DNA from: Anomaloglossus baeobatrachus
Taxonomy: Eukaryota; Chordata; Amphibia; Anura; Aromobatidae
Direction: 5' to 3'
NCBI RefSeq assembly: GCF_048569485.1
Contig: NC_134354.1
Location: forward strand, 89,121,825-89,185,824
Length of the DNA: 64,000 nt
The notes beneath the pieces are model-generated. The model was not told where the DNA came from and made no database searches. It saw only the letters and a program-made list of their open reading frames with translations. The stretch's first letter is position 1, and each line of letters opens with the position of its first letter. Positions 23,311 through 33,578 of the stretch are shown here, piece after piece. The position numbers and the translations under genes are program-made.

Positions 23311-23961
23311 AGCCCGACGAGATGTTGATGCTTCAGCACTTCTCTTCATATGTGGGACGGGAGCTCTGCACATGGCATGCTAGCTCCACGCACAGATGAA
23401 CTTGCCCTGGATGCAGCGCTCAGCAGAGAATGCTATGTGTAGGTGTGGATTTAACTGCCGGCAGTCAGGAAGTGTGGCTGCCAGCCCGAGCACTGCGGTC
23501 TCCAGATCTCGGCCCCGGGGCCGCAGGATACATCACTGCCCTTCTCACCTGGCTGCCCTCCATTCCCTTGTGTCCTCTTCTTGCGGCCTGCAGCCCCCTT
23601 GGTGATCGTGTCCCTGGTACAATAGTCACTCAGCACTTTACTTCAGACGCGCTGCGCAGAGTCAAGCTCTGTGCACAAGTACGGCCGATCGATCAGAGGC
23701 ACCAGGTGACATCATACACTTCAGCTACTGGCCTCTTGATTGACTGGCGGCTGCGATAGCTGTGCACAGAGCTTGGCAAATCATCTGAAATAAAATGCTG
23801 ACAGCTGCAGCCTCTCCACCGGCCGCGATCATCAAGGGGACCGCGAGCCGCAAGAAGCAGCCTCAGGGGCCGCGTGTTTGAGACCTCTGCCTTACACCAA
23901 TTGTTAATTTTTATATCACGGTATTGACCCACAGACAGTTGCACTGCTGTCCCTGCCCACC

Positions 23962-24342
23962 AGCTGTCCTGATGCCTGTGATTGGTTGCAGTCAGACACA
24001 CCACCAGCCTGTGTGACAGCATCTGACTGCAATCAATCACAGACACCAGGATACCCAGTAGGTGGGGAAAGCAGTGAATATTGATGAACGGCCCAAGAAG
24101 TGAAGGAGATGCGGCAGGAGCAGTATACAACCGCGCCGGAGTCTTCATAAGTATTAAGCTCTTGCTTCATTCTTATTTTCTTACTTTATTTTTATTTAAT
24201 TTCCTGAGTTCTGTATCTGGATCAATATCTGGAATCCCAAACCCGACACCTTTTGAAACCATGCAGATCTGGACTTTTAAAGTCTGTTTTTACCATCAAT
24301 GTGAAATTTGATCACATGAAAAAAATTTTTTTTACTCCTTAT
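23962..24342. other. Non-genic; hairpin at 23976-24042
   Basis: A 21-bp near-perfect stem (GTGATTGGTTGCAGTCAGA paired with TCTGACTGCAATCAATCAC) surrounds a ~25-nt loop. The remainder is AT-rich with no gene recognised. Confidence 0.5.
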
Positions 24343-24979
24343 TGCCTCTTTCACACGTTTGTGAAAAACCACGCACGTTTTTCACGGACATGTCAGAGGT
24401 GCGTTTTGCCCTCCGTGAGCCATGTTTATTGCCTACGCGTGTTCTCCGTGTGTTATCCGTGATAACACATGGAGAACGGGAACTTTCTACTCACCTGTCC
24501 CTGGCTTTGCTGTCCGTGGTGCTGATCGTCGGTCTCCGGTCCTGCTGACTCCCCGCTGCTGCTTCCGGCCGCAGTGAAGTGAATATTCAATTAGCATAAT
24601 GAGCGGCGGTCGGCAGTAAGTGACTGCAGCGGCAGAGACAGGAGGGCTGGAGAAGGTGAGTAATGTTTGTTTTTTTTTCTCGCAGACACAGGTCTTTTCT
24701 CCGATGCGTGTCACACGGAACACATCCGTGTGGTCCGTGTGTGTTACGTGTGACCCGTTTGCGTTCCGTGTGACACCCATGATGCCGGAGATAAAACGGA
24801 CATGTTGCCGTAAGAAACACACCGATACACGTATGTACGGAATGGACAGATGTTCCGTTAGAAAATACATACGTGTGTCCAACACCATAGGAAGACATAG
24901 GTCTACGTGAGTACGTGTCTCCGGTACGTGAGGAAACGGACTATACACTTACCGGAGGCACGTATGTGTGAAAGAGGCC
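24343..24979. mobile_element. Foldback MITE, TGCCTCTTTCACACG ends (copy A)
   Basis: The left TGCCTCTTTCACACG pairs with the right GTGTGAAAGAGGCC. Many internal CGTGT/ACACG repeats give an overall foldback character. The target duplication is not clear. Non-coding. Confidence 0.65.
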
Positions 24980-25388
24980 TAAAACAGTAAAAAACAGACA
25001 GTAATTGGATAACGTACAGATGGCATCCAAACATTCTAATAGGGACTTATCCTATTCATGAAAATAGATAAAACACGTACTTAGAAAACGGACGTCTGAA
25101 TGAGGCATAAGGTCCATTGTCCTGAGTATTTTTAAAATGTGGAAACCATATTGAGTTTAGTCGGAGGTTAAGATCTTTGTCACAGATAATAACTCAATAT
25201 TGTTGCTTATTGGTAATACAGTACTGACAAGTACCAAATTGAATGCCCACCCAAAGTGGTCGCATCCACATTCAATTGTTAAAGCCAAGGCCATGAATTG
25301 ATCTAAACTCACGTGTAGAGAAAAGACCATGGATTCATTAAAGCTGACATTTTGTTTGCCCGTCTTGATGAAGAGTGCAACAAAGTAA
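24980..25388. other. Non-genic spacer (copy A)
   Basis: AT-rich, no gene recognised. Ends at the TAA that serves as target for the MITE at 25389. Confidence 0.5.
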
Positions 25389-26114
25389 AGCTGGGTTCAC
25401 ACTAAGCGACAGCGACAACGACGTCGCTGTTACGTCACCATTTTCTGTGACTTAACAGCGACCTTGTAAGTCGCTGTTATGATCGCTGCTTAGCTGTCAA
25501 ACACAGCGACGCAGCAGCGATCATAACGTCGCTGTGCTACATGTGCAGAGAGCAGGGAGCCGCGCACACTGCTTAGCGCTGGCTCCTTGCTCTCCTAGGT
25601 ACAGTACACATCGGGTTAATTAACCCGATGTGTACTGCAGCTACATGTCACAGTGCAGAGAGCAGGGAGCCGCGCACACTGCTTAGCGCTGGCTCCTTGC
25701 TCTCCTTGCTACAGTATACATCGGGTTAATTACCCGATGCGTACTGCAGCCACATGTGCACAGAGCAGGAGCCGGCGCTGGCAGCAAGGGCGGAGGCTGG
25801 TAACGAAGGTAAATATCGGGTAACCAGGGATAGGTCTTCCCTTGGTTACCCGATGTTTACAGACGCCGGCTCCTGCTCTCTGCTCGCTTCATTTCGTCGC
25901 TCTCTCGCTGTCACACACAGCGATGTGTGTGTCACAGCGGGAGAGTGACGACCAAAAAATGAAGCTGGACATTCAGCAACGACCGGCGACCTCACAGCAG
26001 GGGCCAGGTCATTGCTGGATGTCACACACAGCGACAGCGACGGGACGTCGCTGCAACGTCACAGGAAATGGTGACGTAGCAGCGACGTCGTTGTCGCTGT
26101 GTGTGACACCAGCT
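25389..26114. mobile_element. Harbinger-like MITE present only in copy A
   Basis: The 726-bp element starts AGCTGGGTTCACACTAAGCG and ends TGTGTGACACCAGCT, flanked by TAA (25386-25388, 26115-26117). Copy B reads ACAAAGTAAGAATAAG across the same point, an exact empty site. The interior includes a ~120-bp tandem duplication with the palindrome CGGGTTAATTAACCCG, and GCGACAGCGACAACGACGTC-type end repeats. Confidence 0.95.
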
Positions 26115-27168
26115 TAAGAATAAGTTTGGCGCACCCTTTAGTTGCCATGCTCCTCCACAAGTCTTTTCTTTGTTTTGTGTTATTTGTTGATTTTTTTTTT
26201 TGTGCCAAATTCCTCAAGATCACACATGTGGGTCATCATGAACTGAGTGCAAAATAAAAAACTAAAATTCTTTATTTTTGGTTTTATCCTGTTTTCTCAC
26301 TCCTTTGTACATTTTCTGCTAACTTTTGCAAAATTTGTGCCAAAATTCCATGCATACATAAAATCATTGAAGCACATTTGCTCCAAATTTTGCGTCTTTT
26401 CCAAAAGGCAGAATAGATGAATCAGCAGAAAACATGTAGATATGTGTTATTTTTGTGTATGTATAAACTTTTTATACCAATAAAATGTATTTATATTTTA
26501 TTCTGTCCACTGGTTTGACCCCGTTTGTACAGCAATTCTTTCTCCTCAATTAAAACATGTAGATATCCCACACCTCACCCACAATGATGAACTCTGAAAA
26601 ACAAAAAGAAAAAAGACAACCACACAGAAAACAGACTTTGCAAGGAGAATAAGGTACAAATAAAAACACAGGAAAAAAAACCCCCACTAAACTTCAGATT
26701 CATTATTACATTTGTGCCCTTTTTAGCTAGTTTTTGGTGTTTTTAACCTATTTTTAATTTGTGCCTACTTCTTTTAATTTGTACCATTTTTAAAGTCTGT
26801 TTTCTATTTTTTTGCCTGTTTTTTTCTTCTGTTCGACATTGTGGGCAGACCGGAGTAAGATTTCTGGCATGGAGCTCGGAGGCGCATGCTTCTTTATGAA
26901 TCAGGAGCGTCTGAGTCCTACTCGCCCCCTCATGGAAGAATGGCATGAAAATCTACTGCCTTGAAGAATCGTCCACAACCTGACTGTGCACAACCTGTGT
27001 CATTTTGAAAAAGTTGCCATAAAAAACAGCAACAAATACCACAAGGCAAAGAAAAAAGTGACTCAAAAAACTTGGAAATGATAAATCAGGGCCCAAAATC
27101 TAGACAAAAAAGGTGCAAAAGTGATGATGAATCGAGTCCCACAAGGCTAAATAGAAAAGTCACTTTAA
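26115..27168. other. Non-genic AT-rich sequence (copy A)
   Basis: No gene is recognised. TAA at 26856-26858 is the empty target of the MITE found only in copy B at 55950. Confidence 0.55.
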
Positions 27169-27562
27169 GGCTACGTGCGCACTAGAAAGTGACTTTTTCT
27201 TAAGAAAAAACCGGACCCTCTGAAATAATCCCGCACCCGCGGTAAAAACCATGGTGAAATCGCACCTGCGTTTTTTCCGCGGATTTACCGAGGATTTTCC
27301 GCAAGTTGGTCCCCGCGGATTTTTATCATTATCTATGGCAAAAATCGCAGGTACCTGCAGACAAGAAGTGACATGCTCATTAATTCCGCAGCGGAAAATC
27401 CGCGGGTAAATCCTCGGGTATAAAAAAAATGCAGTGTGCGCACAGCATTTTTTTAAAACCCATAGGTTTTGCTGGGGAATTGACTGCAGCAATGTTAGAC
27501 ACATTTTCTGCAGCAAATTCACGGCAAAATCTGTGGTAAATCCGCAGCGTGCGCACAGGGGC
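27169..27562. mobile_element. Harbinger-like MITE, GTGCGCAC ends (copy A)
   Basis: Ends GGCTACGTGCGCAC and, complemented, GCCCCTGTGCGCAC, with TAA on both sides (27166-27168, 27563-27565). The interior is dominated by CCGCGGATTTACC-type inverted repeats. Confidence 0.82.
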
Positions 27563-27620
27563 TAAAAGCTCATAAATAATAAATTGGGGCAAGTGCATTT
27601 TCACTTGCGATTTTCACAAA

Positions 27621-27842
27621 GGCTAGTTTCACACTTGCGCTATTTTGACGCAAACGGAATCCGTCAGTAATGTACTACAGTTCATTTATTTACAGTGGAA
27701 GCGTGTTAATATGCCGCGTGAGTGTGTCATGCAGTACCCGCTTGTGTCCACATGGTGTCGCGCTTCCACTGTAAATAAATGAACTGTACTACATTACTGA
27801 CGGATTCCGTTTGCGTCAAAATAGCGCAAGTGTGAGTGGGGC
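27621..27842. mobile_element. Foldback MITE, 222 bp (copy A)
   Basis: Nearly perfect arms: CACACTTGCGCTATTTTGAC at the left and its complement at the right, meeting across a ~50-nt centre that contains GCGTGTTAATATGCC. Flanks suggest a 4-bp CAAA duplication, which is weak. Confidence 0.75.
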
Positions 27843-28976
27843 CAAACATGGCACAGTTGGCTTCTAGCATTGGCTCATTAGTCACTATTCAGGGCCATTC
27901 TGTGTGATTGCTAATGAAGCAGGTTCAGGTGTAATTACCAGATATAAGTCAGACAGGTCTGAGCACAATCATGCTGTGCAGACTCTGTGGACATTGGAAG
28001 CCTGGTGAGTAGCAGTATGGTGGCTCAGGGGTTGTGCTGGGTTTCTTGGCTTGTGGAGTTACCTTGTACTGGTATTTCATTTAGTTGGCTAAAGCTAGTA
28101 GACCCACAAATGTCTAGAGCAAAATAAGTGCTAGAAGTTTAGACATCTTGGATTCTGATCTTCTGTTACTGAGCTGGGAGATGTTCACAACAGACTGAAG
28201 CCCAGCTCTTCTCAAAGCAGAGGTGCATAGGCGGATCACTGAGCACCTGAAGTCACGGTGTCTGCAAGGGATTTATGTGGCATAGTATGCTGGAGGAAAC
28301 AGGGACCATAACCATGTGTCTATGGGCATGATGCTGGCTGGGCTGCTCAGCAGAAGTACACCACTAAAATACTAGCATATGGAGGAACAAAATATTAAAA
28401 TACTGATCTTGTGTTTTATGCAAGCAACTTTCACTTAACACTGCTGTCAAGGTTTCTGTGTGTGTGTGTACCACAGGCTCTAGTGATGTCATAGGGAGCA
28501 GTTTGTATACATGTAGCTACATTGCAGCCTCTGACTTCACAAGCAGATTATACTTTGTCATGTATTCTAGAGGGAGTATAATTCTAATATATATTAGAGA
28601 AAGGAATGCTGGCGCCCACTTGGCTTGGACATTTAGACTGTGTTCACAAGTAGCATAAATGTGTGGGTTTGTTGCACAAATCTTGCTGTCCAATGTAGAT
28701 GTGGCTGCTTTTTGCAATTTTACTTCTCTGAGCCTTAAAAAAAAAAAACAAAACCAAAAACCCCAAACCACTGTAGTTTCAGTGCAGAATCAAAGCTTTT
28801 CTATACCATAAACCCTTAAATGCAGCAATAACCAGAGAAGTGTTGTGGTTTGGTGCAGACACCTGCAGGAAACACAGTATTTAGGCAATTTGTGAACACT
28901 ACCCTACAGCCACAAAGCAAATTATGGTGAATCTTTCATCAAGATGCGTTTCAGGCTGCCTTGCCAATGAATGAAC
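27843..28976. other. Non-genic sequence (copy A)
   Basis: No gene or known repeat is recognised. A poly-A/C tract lies near 28736-28770. Confidence 0.5.
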
Positions 28977-30049
28977 TGTAGCACCCAGGGATATGGGGTA
29001 CTCTGTCCCGGGCAATGTCTCTTGGGGGATGTCATGGTGGTGGCTGCTGCCAGGTTCCATGCCCTGGGCCCTTTTTGTAATGGGGATATTTACAAGGGAT
29101 TAAATTAGTGTTTGTGACGCCACTTGCGGTGTTGTGGCTTTAGGTATGGAGCCGCCACTGCAGAATGTCACTACTGGGACTGGTATTTGCAGCTTGGATG
29201 GTAGGCCCTCTGCAAGCAGGGCCGGTCCCCAGAGGATGGGTGATGTGACAGGTGTTAGAAGAAGGTAGTCCACACCAAAGTTCAGTGCAACTGGTTTTAC
29301 TCACTGCTGGTTGGTAACTGGTTGCCCAAGGCCAGCTGGCTTCACCTCCAGGTCCACTTTGTTCCAGTGCTAGTTTGGTTCTCTGGTAAATGGGTCCCCG
29401 AGGTGAAGAGCAACTGGGGGGTCCCTGTCCGGTGGTTTGCCTACTTCTGTCTGCCTGATGGTAGCGTGAACCCTATGGGGATAGGCTCTGGTCCTGTCCC
29501 TGGCTCTCCCTTTGCTACTGAGTCTTCGGCTTCTTAGGGTCAGCAAGGTCCTTGCTGGTCCCCTTGCTGTGCAGGTGTTAACAGGTCAGCTTAGAGCTCT
29601 TTCCTGTCCTAGTGTCCTGTATCCCGTCGGTGCATAGTTCTGGGAGTACTCCACTGGCAACCACTCTCCTGGGTACCAGGTCACCGTTAACCAGAGTCAG
29701 GATGTCACTTAATTTCCACCTTTACTCCTCACCTGTCTGACACTCTCTGACTGCTCTTACTGCAGGCTCCCTTCTAACTACGGTCTTCCTGTCTGCTCTG
29801 TCCTCCGTCTGCACCTTCCACCTGGTCAACTAGGGACTGGACTGGCTCCACCTCTAGGCGGCCACCATCCATTGGTCCGACCCTAGCTTATTACCATTGT
29901 ATGGGGTATTGTTGGGGTGTGGGGGGGGTCTGGAAACTGGGATTATTTGGGTTTTTGGTGTTACCGGCACTGGATCTCCAGGTTCCTAAGGGGGGTAGGT
30001 CCTGCATCCTTGTGGAGATGCAGAACCTTGTGGCTCCCTGAGCGCTACA
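28977..30049. mobile_element. Solo-LTR-like fossil, 1073 bp (copy A)
   Basis: Begins TGTAGCACCCAGGGA and ends TCCCTGAGCGCTACA, so it has TG...CA ends with short inverted repeats. It is flanked by GAAC on both sides (28973-28976, 30050-30053). A 4-bp duplication with TG/CA ends fits a solo LTR. No internal region is present. Shared with copy B, so it predates the duplication. Confidence 0.65.
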
Positions 30050-30763
30050 GAACAAACATGTCCACAGGTCCTAACTAGAGATGAGCATGACACATAGATG
30101 ACGTGCCAGCCGCACTGGGGATGCCGAAAGGTGAGGGATTTACAGCCGCTGGGTACCACTGACCTGGATTCTGGACCAGAGCCCTATAAATTGATCTGCT
30201 CATCTGTAGTCTCATCCTTCCTGGATCTTGCAGTCTAAAGTGTCTACTGAATGTCTCTCCCTCTCACTGCCCCTCTGACCATTCCTTCCACCAGGATAGA
30301 AAAAGGCAAATGGGTGTGGTTAGGGGCATGGTCAAAATGTGCCAGTTTTCCCTACTTCTGATCTCCAAAAGTTGGGAACTGATTTTTAAGCTGTAACAAT
30401 GTTGGAATACTAATGGAGTTCACTATGAGAATGTGTGACGACGACGATGAAAACTTGCATGTGTTGGCTCTTATCCTTCAGTTGTCATGCCTCCACTAAC
30501 TTCACAAATCTTGACCAGCCGTGCAGTATGTGGTGACATCTCCCCAAACGCTTCAGTTCCAGGTCATTTGCACCTAGACCCTCCTGCTGCTGCTTCCCAC
30601 AATGCACTGCTCACTATTAATGAGAAATGAGCAGGACTTGATGTTGGCAAAGTCTTGTGTTAATAAGACAAATCATGTGCAATGCAAACTTATTTTTTTC
30701 TTGTGTATACATTTTTTCCTCCTGGATTGAGTCTCCATGTACAGTGTGAAAAAGTCGATTGCT
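30050..30763. other. Non-genic sequence (copy A)
   Basis: No gene recognised. Bounded by the LTR-like element and a T2-type element. Confidence 0.5.
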
Positions 30764-31868
30764 TTAAATGGAATCTGTCACCAGGTTTTTGCCACCTAAT
30801 CTGAGAGCAGTACACTGGCAGACAGAAAAGGGCCCCTGTGCAACAACAATATATAAGCCCTTTGCAACCTAAAAGTTGATAACAAAAAACTCCACCTACT
30901 TTGGAGGTAGTAATGAGTCCCCCCAACCTCATGGGCCCGTGCGACTGCACAGGCTCCACCAATGATATGTCTGCCTCTGGAGCAGCATAATCTAGACAGA
31001 TCCTGATTCCAGCAATGTCACTTACTGAGCTGCTTAGTGTCATTTTTATTAAATCTGTGTAATCAGCAGTATATTATCATTACAGGACTACTTGGTGTGC
31101 TGCTGGTAGTCCAGTAAATTAACGTGCTCTGTATAACTGCTAGATCTGCAGCAGACAAAACACTGATTTTTATCAAAATGACAGCAAACGGCTTAGTAAG
31201 GCTATGTTCACATTTCTGTTTAGGATCAGTCACAATCCGCCGTTCTGATAAACAACGCAATCCGTTTGGATTCCGTTGTTTCCCATAGATCTGTATGATC
31301 GGCGGATTGTGACTGATGACCCTGCATTGCATTAGTCATTTACTAACTGACCGTCGGGCGGGAAGGACGCAGCATGCAACGTTTTATGTTGCGGCAAAAA
31401 AAACGCACCCGGCAGGATTCCGTTAGAATCTGTCAGGAGGCATAATGTAAGTCTATGGTGCAGGATTCCGTTATCCTGCGTCACGCAACGGATTCCAGTG
31501 CAGGAATCTGTCACATTTTACTGAGCATGCCCCCACAGAACGTCTGAAATCATGTAAAATCATCCCCCCCCCCCTACAGGTTTTAAACTGAAATGATCAG
31601 CTTTTGAGAGCGATCAGCTGATCTCCCAGCAGATGGCTTTTCAGAGCGATCAGCTGATCGTTCTCTCAACGGAATCAGCTTTCTCATGACAAGAAATTTG
31701 TCGCCCGTTGTACAACGCATCAGTCACAAGCGTTAAGCAACGCAGATGACTGATGCGAAACAACGGAAATGTGAACATAGCCTAAGTGACACACTACTGG
31801 AATTGGGGTCTGTCTCTACATTATGCTGCTCTCATGAGGGAGCAAGAATCTGGTGATATTCCCTTTAA
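30764..31868. mobile_element. T2/Kolobok-type element, split by a MITE (copy A)
   Basis: Ends TTAAATGGAATCTGTCACCA and, complemented, TTAAAGGGAATATCACCAGA, with TTAA at 30764-30767 and 31865-31868. A TAA-flanked MITE (31200-31782) is inserted in it. Subterminal sequence includes CTAATCTGAGAGCAG and, at the other end, its inverted counterpart. Confidence 0.85.
31200..31782. mobile_element. Harbinger-like MITE nested in the T2-type element (copy A)
   Basis: Ends GGCTATGTTCACATTTC and GGAAATGTGAACATAGCC, TAA on both sides (31197-31199, 31783-31785). In copy B a deletion has removed its right third. Confidence 0.9.
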
Positions 31869-31962
31869 TTCTGGTGATCACTACTGGGGCTGCTCTGCTT
31901 GTTAACACACTGGCTCTGTGCGCTTCTAAACAGCTGACTATGGATCAAGGGCTGTACTCTTG

Positions 31963-32141
31963 GGCTAGTTTCACACATCTGGCTTTTCGCCGGATTCGGC
32001 GCACGCCAGTGCAGTGTATACAGTACAATGGCAGCGCAACAAGCGCCGGTCACATGCTGTCATGTGACCAGGAAGTTGCAGCACTGCAACTGTACTGGAG
32101 TGCGCCCAAACCGGCGAAAAGCCAGATGTGTGGAACTGGCC
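31963..32141. mobile_element. Foldback MITE just upstream of the H2A gene (copy A)
   Basis: Ends GGCTAGTTTCACACATCTGG and CCAGATGTGTGGAACTGGCC, with inner arms including GCTTTTCGCCGG. It is related to the TAA-flanked element at 37342. It ends 187 bp before the H2A start codon, so it may lie in the promoter or 5' intron. Also present in copy B. Confidence 0.8.
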
Positions 32142-32280
32142 TCATACTACAGCGTAGGTAATAAAATGAGGGTGTGCCCCTGGACACAATGTCTTAAGGA
32201 CTGATCTCTGCACTGGAAAATAAGTGAGGTTGGTGCATCTCTGAAATGTGGTAACTGGTTTACGAGTGTTTATTTCTTAC

Positions 32281-32328
32281 ATAGCCAACACTTTCTTTCT
32301 TCACCATAGTTCTTCTGAAAATCTGAAA
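32281..32328 (+). promoter_or_regulatory. Predicted 3' splice site and 5' UTR of the H2A gene (copy A)
   Basis: CTTTCTTTCTTCACCATAG ends at 32309, a strong pyrimidine tract and AG acceptor 19 bases before the ATG. This suggests an upstream non-coding exon. No TATA box is evident near the coding start, consistent with initiation further upstream. The first exonic base is T here and G in copy B. Confidence 0.5.
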
Positions 32329-32739
32329 ATGTCTGGTCGTGGAAAGAAGGTCCAGAAATCTGCAGCTCCCAAGTCCAGATCTTCAAAGGCAGGGATCACA
32401 TTCCCAGTGGGCCGTATCCACAGGTTCCTGAAGAAGGGAAACTACGCTGAGCGGATTGGAACAGGAAGCAGCATTTTCCTAGCCGCCGTCCTGGAATATT
32501 TGTGTGCTGAAGTCCTAGAGCTGGCAGGAAACGCAGCCAAAGACAACAAGAAATCCAGAATCTTGCCCCGACATATCCAACTGGCCGTCAGGAATGATGA
32601 AGAGCTGAGCAAACTGTTTTCTGAGGTCACCATTGCAGATGGCGGTGTTCTGCCAAATATTCATGCCGCCCTTGTGCCCAAGAAGACTAAAGGTGCATCC
32701 TCCCAAGAACCTAAACCTGCAGAGTCTCAGGAATTCTGA
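32329..32739 (+). CDS. Histone H2A variant, H2A.X-F-like, copy A
   Basis: A 136-residue H2A, a core nucleosome subunit. It begins [20 protein letters not shown]; the longer upstream frame is leader or intron sequence. The fold matches canonical H2A with a one-residue shorter tail, so residue numbers equal standard H2A numbering: [52 protein letters not shown], then VPKKTK with K118/K119. All six acidic-patch residues are present (E56, E61, E64, D90, E91, E92). The C terminus is SQEF, the H2A.X damage-kinase (SQE-aromatic) motif, with Phe as in the egg-type H2A.X-F of frogs and fish; another SQE lies at 125-127. The L1/alpha-1 region GTGSSIF and residues D104 and H112 are divergent. The 3' end lacks the histone stem-loop and has a poly(A) signal, as replication-independent variants do. 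It converges with TOMM70. Confidence 0.95.
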   Translation: MSGRGKKVQKSAAPKSRSSKAGITFPVGRIHRFLKKGNYAERIGTGSSIFLAAVLEYLCAEVLELAGNAAKDNKKSRILPRHIQLAVRNDEELSKLFSEVTIADGGVLPNIHAALVPKKTKGASSQEPKPAESQEF

Positions 32740-32826
32740 ACTATTAAAATGGACTTCGCTATAAAGCACTTGCTTGTAATTTTTCAACGTTTTGTATGTT
32801 CCCTTTAGTATTTTAACTGTATCTTG

Positions 32827-32832
32827 ATTAAA
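32827..32832 (+). terminator. Poly(A) signal ATTAAA of the H2A gene (copy A)
   Basis: Lies 88 bases after the stop codon and is followed by T-rich sequence. An earlier ATTAAA at 32742 is too close to the stop to be the likely signal. No 16-nt histone stem-loop or purine-rich downstream element is present. Confidence 0.6.
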
Positions 32833-32839
32833 AATATTT

Positions 32840-33179
32840 TTATATCCACTTTGTGGTAACCATGTGAATGCTGCCTTATGAATAATTAACATTAAGTGTC
32901 TAGTAGCTTCCTCTGCATCTGGGTGTGTATGCAATGACAGGTTAAGGGGTTGTGCAGTCTTAATCCATAAATCTACATACTTGTGCAACCTCACATCCTG
33001 GCCACATTAAGACTAGAGGGAGTAGGCTTGTGTATTGAGTGAGGCTGCTGAGCTCTAGTCTGAATGTGGCCAAGAATACGCATATTGTATACTCGTGACC
33101 AACAGTTCTGGCTCTGGGAAAAGGACTCCTCACAGCGTTCCATGTAAGCCTTGTGGCTCTGTACTAGACAACCACTTAA

Positions 33180-33218
<39 letters not shown>

Positions 33219-33487
33219 CAAGGGTTGTGCTATTGAGGTGTTGTCAGTCAATCAGTTGTGTTGATTGACTGGGTTCTCTACCCCCCCCCCCCCCCTCCTT
33301 CCCATATTAACTCGCATGCACCACTGCATTCTTGCACTAAATATATTCTGCCTGGGCATGAGCACAGAATCTTGCTGTATGTTCCCAAATTGCTTGTGTG
33401 CATGCTCCAGGCTGCTGACACTTTAGGAGCATGCACGTTACTAGTGGAAGTGACATATAAATGGCAATGTGAGATGTTGTGAGGTCT
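32840..33487. other. Non-genic sequence downstream of H2A (copy A)
   Basis: Contains a hairpin near 32998-33075 (GGCCACATTAAGACTAGAG with CTCTAGTCTGAATGTGGCC), a (GT)n run at about 33186-33216 and a C-run near 33281-33295. No gene. Confidence 0.6.
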
Positions 33488-33578
33488 TTAACACTAGAAC
33501 TACTGAGGTAGTCATTTTGACTACTTTGCACCATGTATTTCTATATAGGTGTCACGAGTCCAGTAGTTCTAGTGTTAA
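33488..33578. mobile_element. 91-bp piggyBac-type MITE (copy A)
   Basis: TTAACACTAGAACTACTG at the left and CAGTAGTTCTAGTGTTAA at the right, so 14-bp inverted ends with TTAA duplications. Identical length in copy B. Confidence 0.85.

Larger units (their letters stand above)
21761..23889. mobile_element. Non-autonomous hAT element with internal minisatellites (copy A)
   Basis: Inverted ends CAGGGGTCTCAAACTC and GTGTTTGAGACCTCTG. Both sides are flanked by the 8-bp duplication CCTTACAC (21753-21760, 23890-23897), the hAT hallmark. The interior is mostly two minisatellites (22055-22400 and 22520-23310) and a GC-rich segment at 23400-23880. No transposase frame. Confidence 0.92.
20323..23961. mobile_element. 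Element with ~55-bp inverted ends, host to a nested hAT (copy A)
   Basis: The left end carries GGAAAGCAGTGCAACTGTCT followed by GTATTGTGGTATAAAAATTAA (positions 20330-20378). The right end (about 23902-23961) is its inverted counterpart. About 1.5 kb of this span is the parent element and 2.13 kb is the nested hAT at 21761. Non-coding; exact outer edges and target duplication were not resolved. Confidence 0.5.

Noticed and set aside
22464-23339. Frames of 90-167 codons on both strands
   Set aside because: Translation of the 43-bp minisatellite inside a non-coding hAT element.
32515-32994. 159-codon minus-strand frame across the H2A gene
   Set aside because: Antisense shadow of the conserved H2A coding sequence.
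32998-33075. Hairpin downstream of H2A as the histone 3' stem-loop
   Set aside because: Far too long, lacks the conserved 6-bp stem and 4-nt loop, and lies beyond the poly(A) signal.
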